Shown here: piece after piece, positions 33,036 to 39,430 of the stretch
How positions within the stretch are numbered: the first letter of the stretch is position 1
Layout: each line of letters begins with the position of its first letter
DNA from: Chloroflexota bacterium
Lineage (GTDB): Bacteria > Chloroflexota > Limnocylindria > Limnocylindrales > CSP1-4
Assembly (NCBI GenBank): GCA_027364875.1
Contig: DAHXON010000024.1
Location: 1-39,430, forward strand
Length of the DNA: 39,430 bases
Reading direction: 5' to 3'
The notes under the pieces: model-generated
The model's database searches: none
The model's input: the letters and a program-made list of their open reading frames with translations, nothing else
What the model was told of the DNA's origin: nothing
Position numbers and translations under genes: made by a program

Positions 33036-33113
33036 GGGCCTTGCCGTCTCGTTGCGCGGTTCTCTTGCTCAACGGTAGCTCGGGGATGCGGGACCGGAGC
33101 ACCATGCCCAAAC

Positions 33114-33965
33114 ATGAGATCCACGACCGAGAAGCCCACCTCCGATTCGACGTTCGACGTGCTTGCCCGGGCCATCGGACGGGGCCGGCGACTGCGCCCC
33201 GGCCGCGTCGCCATCGTCCGCCTCTACGGGCCGATCTCCGGAGGTCCCAGATCAGCGGACTGGGTCGAGACCGTGCGGCACCTGACCACGCAGAAGACCG
33301 TGCCCGCCGTGGTCCTCGACATCGACTCCCCCGGCGGCTCGGCGGCCGCGTCGGACTACCTGTACCTGGCCCTCAAGAGGCTCGCCGCGGCCAAGCCGCT
33401 CGTCGCCCACGTTCGCGTCGTCGGCGCGTCGGGCGCGTACCTGGCCGCGATGGCGGCTCAGAAGGTAGTGGTCGCGCCCTCGTCCATCGTCGGGTCCATC
33501 GGCGTGATCTCCGCCGGCCCAAGGCTGCCACAGCTGCTCGACCGCCTCGGCGTCAGGGTCGAGGAACACCGCGCCGGCCGGCTCAAGGGCATGGGCGCCC
33601 CGTGGCGCGAAGACACGGACGAAGAAAAGGCCACGGAGCAGCGCCTGGTCGACGCCTTCTACGATCGATTCGTGGATCGCGTGGCGGAGGGCCGCCATCT
33701 GCAGCGCGAGCGAGTGGTCGAGCTGGCCACGGGCGAGGTCTGGCTGGGCAGCCAGTCGGTCGAGCTGGGTCTGGCCGATCGAGTCGGCGACCTCGACGAC
33801 GCTATCGAAGTCGCGGCCGGACTCGCCGGCGTCCCGGCTCAAGCATCGCCGATCCGGCTGCGGCGGCCCCTGTTCTCGCGCCTGGTCGATCGCTTCGCCG
33901 TCAGGCTGGCAGCCTCGGTCGCGGATGAGATCGAAGCCCGAATCGGTCGCGACCGGCTGATGTAG
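33114..33965 (+). CDS. S49-family peptidase (SppA/SohB-like)
   Basis: A 283-residue signal-peptide-peptidase-like serine protease. It has VAIVRLYGPISGG, the oxyanion segment VVLDIDSPGGSAAASD (about 66-81), the catalytic Ser in VGASGAYLAAMA (about residue 105-108) and the general-base Lys in RAGRLKGMGAPWR (about 156), followed by GEVWLGSQSVELGLADRVG. Both Ser and Lys are present, so it should be active. Unlike SppA it has no N-terminal membrane anchor or signal peptide, so a cytoplasmic or peripheral form is likely. It ends three bases before the stop of the convergent CruF-like gene. Confidence 0.88.
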   Translation: MRSTTEKPTSDSTFDVLARAIGRGRRLRPGRVAIVRLYGPISGGPRSADWVETVRHLTTQKTVPAVVLDIDSPGGSAAASDYLYLALKRLAAAKPLVAHVRVVGASGAYLAAMAAQKVVVAPSSIVGSIGVISAGPRLPQLLDRLGVRVEEHRAGRLKGMGAPWREDTDEEKATEQRLVDAFYDRFVDRVAEGRHLQRERVVELATGEVWLGSQSVELGLADRVGDLDDAIEVAAGLAGVPAQASPIRLRRPLFSRLVDRFAVRLAASVADEIEARIGRDRLM

Positions 33966-33968
33966 CGG

Positions 33969-34850
33969 TCAGGCGGCCTCGACCTCGACCTCGACCGCGG
34001 GCGGGACCAGAGCCGAGCGCGCAGCCTCGTTCCGCAGCTCGACCAGCCGCCATGCCGCCAGCAGCAGTGGCACGCCCATGACCACGAGGCCGATCGGCAC
34101 GACGCCCATCGGCGTGACGCCGCTCATCAGGTCGCCGAAGAGCATCAGCCCATAGGCGGCCACCGGCATGGCGCCCGTCCGCCAGTCGACCGGGCCCAGG
34201 GGCGCGGGGCCGTGACGCTGCTCGACGAGCCGGTATGCCGCGTACACCACGAAGGTGGTCACGAGCCAGCCGAAGAAGTTCTGTAGCGGCACGCCGAAAT
34301 ACGCGCCGCCAGATTCCCAGACCCAGGCGTGCACGGACGGCCCGGAGAGGATCGGATCCACGACCAGGTCCCACGCCGTCATGACGACCGCGCTCGCGCC
34401 TGCCGCCACGACCAGCGTCCGCAGTCCGGGCCCCGGGCCGGTCACGCGGCGGCCGACGATCAGGTTGGCGATGACGTAGCTCGGGTAGATCATCATGAAC
34501 CACGCGAGCGGGATCAGGAGCGGGACGTCGCCGAGCCTGGGGCCCAGGTAGTCCGTGTAGTGGTAGCCGCCGTAGACGAGGCCCGTCGCCACGCCGCCTT
34601 CCTCGAGAGCCCATGAGATCGCGGCGGACAGCGCGAAGAAGATGGCCGTCAGGCGCCCGCCCACCGAATACCAGGCGTGGCACAGACTGAACAGCGTCAG
34701 GATCGCGGTCAGGCCCGAGAGCCCTCCGGGTATCGGCGGCAGGCGGACGATCCCGAACAGCAGCGCTCGAACGACGGCGTAGGCGATCAGCCCGAGCGCG
34801 ACGGTGGAGGCGGCGAGCTGGGGCGATCTCCTGGCGACCACGGTCGGCAT
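33969..34850 (-). CDS. CruF-like carotenoid biosynthesis membrane protein
   Basis: A 293-residue protein with about seven or eight membrane helices. The central region reads GGYHYTDYLGPRLGDVPLLI, PLAWFMMIYPSYVIAN, MTAWDLVVDPILS and WESGGAYFGVPLQNFFGW, the signature of the carotenoid synthesis family PF04240. Members such as CruF and bisanhydrobacterioruberin hydratase hydrate the ends of acyclic carotenoids (family knowledge). The polar residues in HYTD and WDLVVDP are the likely active site. No other carotenoid gene is present in the window, so the exact product is open. The C-terminus is acidic (VEVEVEAA). Confidence 0.85.
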   Translation of the reverse strand: MPTVVARRSPQLAASTVALGLIAYAVVRALLFGIVRLPPIPGGLSGLTAILTLFSLCHAWYSVGGRLTAIFFALSAAISWALEEGGVATGLVYGGYHYTDYLGPRLGDVPLLIPLAWFMMIYPSYVIANLIVGRRVTGPGPGLRTLVVAAGASAVVMTAWDLVVDPILSGPSVHAWVWESGGAYFGVPLQNFFGWLVTTFVVYAAYRLVEQRHGPAPLGPVDWRTGAMPVAAYGLMLFGDLMSGVTPMGVVPIGLVVMGVPLLLAAWRLVELRNEAARSALVPPAVEVEVEAA

Positions 34851-34868
34851 AGCCTACGGCACCGCGCC

Positions 34869-34932
34869 GGACTGCGGGGCCGCCGGGCTGGGGGGCCGCT
34901 CGGCTGCGGGGCCGCCGGGCTGCGGGGCCGGC
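34869..34932. repeat. 16-bp tandem repeat, four units
   Basis: Four degenerate copies of a unit like GGGCTGCGGGGCCGCC begin at 34869, 34885, 34901 and 34917. They lie between the CruF-like start and the stop of the fused PTS gene. The adjacent PTS C-terminus is itself a Pro/Ser/Ala repeat, so the region may have grown by slippage. Confidence 0.7.
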
Positions 34933-34942
34933 CGAGCCGGGC

Positions 34943-36910
34943 TTACGGGGCCGCGCTCGGGGACGGCGCCGCGGAGGGAGCCGCGCTCGGCGACGGAGCG
35001 GCCGGCGGGGCGCCGCACGGGTAGTACGGGTGCAGCAGCGACGAGGTGCAGGCCTGGTACTGATCCTGCGGCGAGGCCGGGTTGGCGGGCTGACCCGGGC
35101 CGAAGAACGGATACGCCGCAAAGATCGAGAAAGCCAGGTATCCGATCACGAGCCAGAGCGGGCTGACGCGCCGCAGCAGCCACCAGGTCAGCAGAACAAT
35201 CGATAGCGGCAGGAGGCCGGTGAAGATCGGGTCGAGGAGGCCTGCCTGCAGGTTGAGGCTGGCGCCCGCCACGTTGACCGTCGGCGCGAGGTAGATCACG
35301 ACGAACCGCCCCGCGAGAGCGCCGAGGACCATGTTGCCCAGCACGCCCGCGCCGACGAGGACCCGGTCGATCGCGCCGGAGCGCAGCAGGTCGGTCACGA
35401 AGCCACGGCCGCGGGCATAGCCCTGCGTCCAGGCCACGTAACCGATCGAGATGATCGCGGCCGAGATCAGGATCGCGTAGACGATCGCTCCGATGGGGTT
35501 CCCGGACGCTCCTGCGGCGAGGGTCGGGATGGCGGCCGAGCCGCTGCCGATGTCGACGCTGGCCGTGGCGCCGGCGATGCCGATGCCGAGGGCGAGCAGG
35601 ATGGGCGTGATCGTGCCCTGGCTGATCGAATCGCCGATGCCGGCCATCGGGCCCATCAGGCCGGACTTCACGGAGTTGATCGCGTCGTCGTCGATCGGCG
35701 CTCCGTTGGCCCGCTGCTCCTCCATGGCGATGACCGCGCCCTGGACGACGTTGCCGAAGTTGGGCTCCGTGTTGAAGAAGACGAGGTGCCGGCGCAGCGC
35801 GGCCCGGATCTCTTCGGGCGTGGTGTAGAGGCGCTTGATGATCGGCGTCATGGCGTGGGCAAAGCCCGTGCCCTGGAGCCGTTCGTAGTTGTAATTGGCC
35901 TGAGAGAAGAACGTCCAGAGTGCCCACGATTTGAGGATGTCGCCGCGCGTCAGCCTGACGCCGCCTTCGGCCAGAGCCGGCGTTGCCGGTCTGGCGGCCT
36001 CAGGCACGGCCGCGGCGGTGGGACGAGCACCGGCGAACGTCAGGTGGAGCGACGCGAGCGCGAGCCCCAGCACCGCGATCGTGATCATCACCCGGCTGTC
36101 GTCCGAGCCGGTGGCGGGGTTGTTCATCAGCGTCCACAGGATGAAGCCGACGAAGAAGTAGGGGATCACCGCGCCGCGGAAGATGAACCTCATGGTCAGC
36201 GCGATGCCGATCGCCGGCAGGATGAAGCCCGCGATCTGAAGCCCGTTGGTGACCCAGAACGGCAGCTGATTGAGGGCGTCCTGGACGGCGGAGGGTCCGT
36301 TGAGGGCCAGGAAGAACACCGGCACGAAGCTGATGACGAACAGGAAGATCTGCGGCGGCACCACGTTCATGAACGCGACGCCGCGGATGTCGCCCTTCTC
36401 GGCGCGGGCGTCGGCCCAGTGGGCGAAGATCGGATCGACGGCCATGCGGCCGTAGAAGAGAACCGTGCCGAGCAGGCCGATGGGGACCGCCAGGGCAACG
36501 GCGCTCGCGGGCGACAGGTGGCCCGCCAGGGCGATCGTGGTCCCGATCCAACCCGGCAGGCTCGGATCCACCGGCAGATTGCCGCCGGCGGAGATGAAGC
36601 CCAGGTACGGGACGTTGATCGCCGCGCCGACGAGCGTCCCCTGGGCGGGATCGCCGAGGATGCAGCCGACGATGAAGCCCGCGACAAGCGGCCGATACAA
36701 CGTGAAGTAGGCGACGCCGAACAGCCAGCATGAATTGGCCAGGTAGTAGCCGATGGCGATGAGGGCCGCCTGCCACGCCGAAACCGTGACATTCGCCTCG
36801 GCCGGGGCCGAGACGCCGCCGCTCGCGCCGAACACCACGGACGGCGCCAGCATCGTCAGAACGATGAGCGGCAGGAGCAGCCCTCCGACCGCCGCCGACT
36901 TCCTGACCAC
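34943..36910 (-). CDS. Mannose-family PTS permease, fused IIC-IID
   Basis: A 655-residue fusion. A signal-like hydrophobic start (about 5-28) precedes IIC (about 42-300, beginning SAWQAALIAIGYYLANS, with YLGFISAGG). A Pro/Ala linker leads to IID (about 320-595: LTRGDILKSWALWTFFSQAN, NYERLQGTGFAHAM, RRHLVFFNTEPN, GLMGPMAGIGDSISQGT). IIC and IID are normally separate proteins. The last 50 residues carry an unusual cytoplasmic or exposed Pro/Ser/Ala repeat (AAPSPSAAPSAAP). It moves and phosphorylates a sugar with IIA and IIB, encoded just upstream. GTG 36910 is chosen because GGGAGGAG precedes it; an upstream TTG (36928) would overlap that site. Confidence 0.9.
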   Translation of the reverse strand: MVRKSAAVGGLLLPLIVLTMLAPSVVFGASGGVSAPAEANVTVSAWQAALIAIGYYLANSCWLFGVAYFTLYRPLVAGFIVGCILGDPAQGTLVGAAINVPYLGFISAGGNLPVDPSLPGWIGTTIALAGHLSPASAVALAVPIGLLGTVLFYGRMAVDPIFAHWADARAEKGDIRGVAFMNVVPPQIFLFVISFVPVFFLALNGPSAVQDALNQLPFWVTNGLQIAGFILPAIGIALTMRFIFRGAVIPYFFVGFILWTLMNNPATGSDDSRVMITIAVLGLALASLHLTFAGARPTAAAVPEAARPATPALAEGGVRLTRGDILKSWALWTFFSQANYNYERLQGTGFAHAMTPIIKRLYTTPEEIRAALRRHLVFFNTEPNFGNVVQGAVIAMEEQRANGAPIDDDAINSVKSGLMGPMAGIGDSISQGTITPILLALGIGIAGATASVDIGSGSAAIPTLAAGASGNPIGAIVYAILISAAIISIGYVAWTQGYARGRGFVTDLLRSGAIDRVLVGAGVLGNMVLGALAGRFVVIYLAPTVNVAGASLNLQAGLLDPIFTGLLPLSIVLLTWWLLRRVSPLWLVIGYLAFSIFAAYPFFGPGQPANPASPQDQYQACTSSLLHPYYPCGAPPAAPSPSAAPSAAPSPSAAP

Positions 36911-36965
36911 GTTTCTCCTCCCTTGCACCTTGCCGCTCCCGCCGAGCGTTGCCTGTAGCCGGCAG

Positions 36966-37445
36966 CTACCCGCGGTCGATCGATCGAAATGGGATGGGCC
37001 GATCGTCCGCGACTATCTGGACCTCGACCCGCGTGCCCAGCTCCTCCAGCTCGCGCAGCTCCCGCAGCTCGTCGGGGCTGACCGATATCGTCTTGTGAAG
37101 CCGCTTGCGCCCGGGGCCCGCTCCAAGGCCGCCCAGATCCACGACCTCGATCGGGACGCCTGCCTGCCGGAGCGCGAGAACCGTCCGAGGCGTTCGAGCC
37201 AGCACCATGACCGGTTCCGGCGCGGCGGCGAGCTCGATGCAGCGGAGAGCGCCCTCGTTTACTCCCAGGACCTCGACGGGCACGCCGGGAGGGGACGCCA
37301 GCGTGAGAACCTCGCGCAGGAACTCGTCCCGGGCCGTGTTGTCGTCGACGATCACGATCCGCTGCGCGCCCAGGGCGCGCAACCACACCGCGATGACCTG
37401 GCCATGGATCAAGCGGTCGTCGATGCGGACGAGTCGGAGGCTCAA
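36966..37445 (-). CDS. Mannose/sorbose-family PTS IIB component
   Basis: A 159-residue cytoplasmic phosphocarrier. The opening LRLVRIDDRLIHGQVIAVWL contains the phosphorylated histidine (IHGQ, about residue 14), and the chain continues IVIVDDNTARDEF and the KTISVSPDELRELRELEELG region seen in IIB(Man/Sor) proteins. It passes phosphate from IIA to the sugar bound by IIC-IID. The start is TTG 37445 with GAGG six bases upstream. It lies 55 bp before the fused IIC-IID gene and 84 bp after IIA, in one operon. Sequence alone does not tell mannose, fructose, sorbose or amino-sugar specificity. Confidence 0.92.
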   Translation of the reverse strand: MSLRLVRIDDRLIHGQVIAVWLRALGAQRIVIVDDNTARDEFLREVLTLASPPGVPVEVLGVNEGALRCIELAAAPEPVMVLARTPRTVLALRQAGVPIEVVDLGGLGAGPGRKRLHKTISVSPDELRELRELEELGTRVEVQIVADDRPIPFRSIDRG

Positions 37446-37529
37446 CGGATCCTCGATGGATTGGGGGGTTGGGTCAGGCAGCTCAGGGGAGCGTGGGCGA
37501 GCGGGCGGTCGTTGATAGGTCGGCGGCGC

Positions 37530-37937
37530 CTACGAAACGCGCCTGGCCCGGTGGCGCTCCGTCTCGACGATCCCCGATCGGCCTGCCTCCAGTAGTCGAT
37601 CCACCATGAGATCGTCCAGGTCGCCGTCGGCCAGGGCCGCTTCGACCGACATCGCCAGGTTCATCCCGGAGACGCAGATCACTCGAGGCGAACGACGAGC
37701 GATCGCGGAGGCGACGTTGAAGGGCGTGCCGCCCAGGAGGTCGCAGAGGACCAGGACGCGCCTGCCGTCGTGCCCGATGGCCGCGCGCAATTCGTCGGCA
37801 AAGTGGTCCGGCGTTTCGCCCCCCGCAAGCCCCACCGCGCTCATGTCCGCCACGGGACCGCAGATCATCTCCGTGGTTCCGAGCAGGGACCCAGGAAGCG
37901 TCCCGTGTCCGGTCAGGACGATCCTGAACGAGCGCAT
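37530..37937 (-). CDS. Mannose/sorbose-family PTS IIA component
   Basis: A 135-residue IIA(Man)-type protein. The first strand FRIVLTGHGTLPGSLL holds the phosphorylated histidine (GHG, about residue 11). RVLVLCDLLGGTPFNVASAI (about 60-79) and VICVSGMNLAMSVEAAL complete the family pattern. It accepts phosphate from HPr and gives it to IIB; no EI or HPr gene lies in this window. The start is ATG 37937, with AGGAGGT upstream. It is the first gene of the PTS operon, divergent from a SorC-type regulator, the same layout as sorbose PTS loci (established knowledge). Confidence 0.92.
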   Translation of the reverse strand: MRSFRIVLTGHGTLPGSLLGTTEMICGPVADMSAVGLAGGETPDHFADELRAAIGHDGRRVLVLCDLLGGTPFNVASAIARRSPRVICVSGMNLAMSVEAALADGDLDDLMVDRLLEAGRSGIVETERHRARRVS

Positions 37938-37983
37938 CGAATACCTCCTGGCAGCGGTTGGGCCAACCTGGTGAGAGTAGTGT

Positions 37984-38013
37984 CTGCAAATATTCTCACG
38001 AAATCTCTTGCAG
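37984..38013. promoter_or_regulatory. Candidate SorC operator between the PTS operon and its regulator
   Basis: CTGCAA (37984-37989) and TTGCAG (38008-38013) form a perfect inverted repeat spaced by 18 bp. The right half coincides with the -35 box of the regulator promoter. The site lies between the divergent PTS operon and the SorC-type gene, where such a regulator is expected to bind. A second pair, GTGAGA and TCTCAC, also flanks the A/T-rich centre. Confidence 0.45.
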
Positions 38014-38035
38014 GCCAGCTGTTGAGAGGTATACT
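38008..38035 (+). promoter_or_regulatory. Sigma-70-type promoter of the SorC-type regulator
   Basis: TTGCAG (38008-38013) and TATACT (38030-38035) are separated by 16 bp and lie 35 bp before the TTG start of the regulator. Both hexamers are close to consensus, in a locally A/T-rich stretch. A TTGACA on the opposite strand (38059-38054) with a weak GAGTAT -10 (38036-38031) may serve the PTS operon, so the divergent promoters could overlap. Confidence 0.6.
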
Positions 38036-38070
38036 CGCGGCCGGTCTCGAACCTGTCAAGGAGAAGCCAC

Positions 38071-39225
38071 TTGGACGCCGGATCCCGCGATGGCGAGGCA
38101 GTCTCCGCAGCGCCCGGAGCGCGTCGCGCGGGCGTCGCGGGGCCGACGGGCCCCACGGGCCCCACCGGGCTCGCGATCGAGCCTTCCGCGATCGAGCCTT
38201 CCGCGATCGAGCCCTCCACCGAAGCCGCCGCCAGCCAGCGCGAGATGCTCCGGCTCGTGGCCGAGCTGTATTACGTCCGTGAGCTCGGCCAGCCGGAGAT
38301 CGCCTCGCTGACCGGCTTCTCCGTCTCCAAGGTTTCGCGGCTCCTTGCCGCGGCCCGCACCGCCGGCGTGGTCCGTATCTCCGTCGAGGGTGCGCCGCCG
38401 GAGCCCACGCCGCTCGCCCGGGCCCGCGGCGAGGCCCTCGGCCTGGAGGTCTGGATCACCGCGGGCCACGAGACCGCTCCGGCGCTCGCGGCGCGATTGT
38501 GTGGCGTGGCGGCAGCGCCCCGCCTGGCCGAGGTGCTCCCCGACGACGGCGCCATCGGTCTCACCGGCGGCTATACCGTGGAATCGCTCGTCTCCGCTCT
38601 CCCGTTGCTCGCCAGGCCCCGTGTCACCGTCGTGCCTCTCGTGGGCGGCTGGGATTCGAGCAACCCGCACCTCAACAGCAACGAGATCGCCCGCCATCTC
38701 GCGGAGCGGCTCGGGGCCACGGTCCGGCTCCTCCACGCCCCGGGGCTGCTCGACAACGAAGCCACCACGGCCGCGCTCCTGTCTGACAGCGCCGTGACCG
38801 CCACCACGCGCTACTGGTCCGAACTGCGCTTCGCGCTCGTGGGCATGAGCGGCGCGCCGCGGTTCAACCCCGGCTACGGGACCGTCATGGACCGCCTCGA
38901 CGAAGCCGGACGCGCCCGAATCGAGTCCACCGGTGCGGTCGGCGACGTGGCCGGCCACCTCGTCCGCCTCGACGGCTCGCTCGTCGCGGACGAGTGGGAG
39001 CGCCGCACGATCTCCATTCCGATCGAGACCCTGCGCGCCGTCCCGCGCGTCGTCGGCATCGCGGCAGGCTCCAACAAGGTGGACACGATCGTTGCGGGCG
39101 CCAGGACGCGCCTGCTCCACGTCCTGATCACCGACGAGCCGACAGCGGCCGCGGCCCTCGCGCTCGTCACCGGAGGGCCATCTGCCGCGTCTCCTGGCAG
39201 TCCGGCTCGAACGCCAGCGGGCTGA
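38071..39225 (+). CDS. SorC-family sugar-binding transcriptional regulator
   Basis: A 384-residue regulator read from TTG 38071, which follows AAGGAG (38058-38063) at seven bases. The first 55 residues are low-complexity: GPTGPTGPTG then three copies of AIEPS. An HTH follows (about 58-105, LGQPEIASLTGFSVSKVSRL and LAAARTAGVV). Residues about 120-370 are the SorC sugar-phosphate-binding domain (GLTGGYTVESLVSAL, VVPLVGGWDS, LNSNEIARHLAE, GIAAGSNKVDTI), related to DeoR effector domains. It probably represses or activates the divergent PTS operon according to a phosphorylated sugar. The repeat tail is unusual for the family. Confidence 0.9.
   Translation: MDAGSRDGEAVSAAPGARRAGVAGPTGPTGPTGLAIEPSAIEPSAIEPSTEAAASQREMLRLVAELYYVRELGQPEIASLTGFSVSKVSRLLAAARTAGVVRISVEGAPPEPTPLARARGEALGLEVWITAGHETAPALAARLCGVAAAPRLAEVLPDDGAIGLTGGYTVESLVSALPLLARPRVTVVPLVGGWDSSNPHLNSNEIARHLAERLGATVRLLHAPGLLDNEATTAALLSDSAVTATTRYWSELRFALVGMSGAPRFNPGYGTVMDRLDEAGRARIESTGAVGDVAGHLVRLDGSLVADEWERRTISIPIETLRAVPRVVGIAAGSNKVDTIVAGARTRLLHVLITDEPTAAAALALVTGGPSAASPGSPARTPAG
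38173..38217 (+). repeat. 15-bp tandem repeat, three units, in the SorC-type gene
   Basis: GCGATCGAGCCTTCC occurs at 38173, 38188 and 38203; the third copy differs by one base. It encodes AIEPS three times in the disordered N-terminus of the regulator. It follows a nine-base GPT repeat. Confidence 0.85.
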
Positions 39226-39345
39226 CGGTGGGCGCCCGGAGCAAAGGCCGGGGCAGCGTCCGGGTTATAGTCAAACGGGCTGCCGCGCACGCGGCGGGCG
39301 GCCCGGGGCCGGCGGGACAGCCGGCCGGAGTCATCGGGGGTGTGA

Positions 39346-39430
39346 ATGGCCGCACAACGCCGGAGGGCGGCAAGCAGCACGCAGGCAGCCCGCCTGAGTG
39401 GGGTGGCCTTCGCCTGGCTCGGGACCATAG
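39346..39430 (+). CDS. Start of a gene running off the window
   Basis: The ATG at 39346 follows GGGGGTG and opens a frame to the window edge. The 28 codons read MAAQRRRAASSTQAARLSGV then AFAWLGTI. This is a basic start followed by a hydrophobic stretch, as at the beginning of a signal peptide or membrane helix, but too little is present to name a family. A TTATAG -10-like box lies at 39265-39270. The 120 bp between the SorC-type gene and this start hold no other supported feature. Confidence 0.45.
   Translation, partial: MAAQRRRAASSTQAARLSGVAFAWLGTI

Overview
The window is GC-rich bacterial chromosome, densely packed on both strands with short intergenic gaps and frequent GTG/TTG starts. I see no rRNA, tRNA, CRISPR array, phage genes or recognisable transposase. 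The gene mix is a VanW-type peptidoglycan-binding membrane protein with a Ser/Pro/Thr-rich stretch, a PIG-V-like mannosyltransferase, a Cfp30B-like VOC protein, an MpaB-type oxygenase, DUF2203/DUF309 proteins and a CruF-like carotenoid protein. This fits a high-GC Chloroflexota (Limnocylindria-like) or, less likely, an actinobacterium. The assignment is inference from gene content.

Left part (1-12.3 kb). A VanW-like gene is cut by an in-frame TAG, after which coding-like sequence continues to the window edge. Next is a D-serine dehydratase/D-threonine aldolase-like PLP enzyme. Then comes a five-gene cluster (3076-7195): an ECF sigma factor, a zinc-finger anti-sigma factor whose membrane half resembles the next gene's ABC-2 domain, two ABC-2 membrane proteins and the ATPase. 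It reads as a self-regulated exporter whose anti-sigma factor may be part of the transporter. A convergent PIG-V-like mannosyltransferase and a VOC protein with a clear intrinsic terminator follow. After a 430-bp leader with a strong stem comes a membrane GAF-EAL c-di-GMP phosphodiesterase.

Middle (12.3-27 kb). A short stretch with more A/T-ending codons carries two orphan membrane proteins and a reading-frame remnant. It is followed by housekeeping and accessory genes: TrxC-like thioredoxin, GH130 phosphorylase, flavodoxin, CoA-binding protein, a solitary beta-class DNA methyltransferase, a membrane protein ending in a complete RCC1-type seven-bladed propeller, a Gfo/Idh/MocA oxidoreductase, an MpaB-like oxygenase, an F420-reductase-like protein, a 14-TM MFS exporter and an APH-type kinase. 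A 171-bp MITE-like inverted-repeat element lies between the kinase and the DUF309/DUF2203 pair.

Right part (27-39.4 kb). A divergent, oversized transketolase-family gene is translationally coupled (ATGA) to an aminotransferase, with a LysR regulator facing away from both. Then come an XRE regulator with a possible nuclease-like C-terminal domain, an S49 peptidase and a CruF-like protein. Last is a mannose/sorbose-family PTS operon (IIA, IIB and a fused IIC-IID) divergent from a SorC-type regulator, with a promoter and a candidate operator between them. The window ends in the first 28 codons of another gene.
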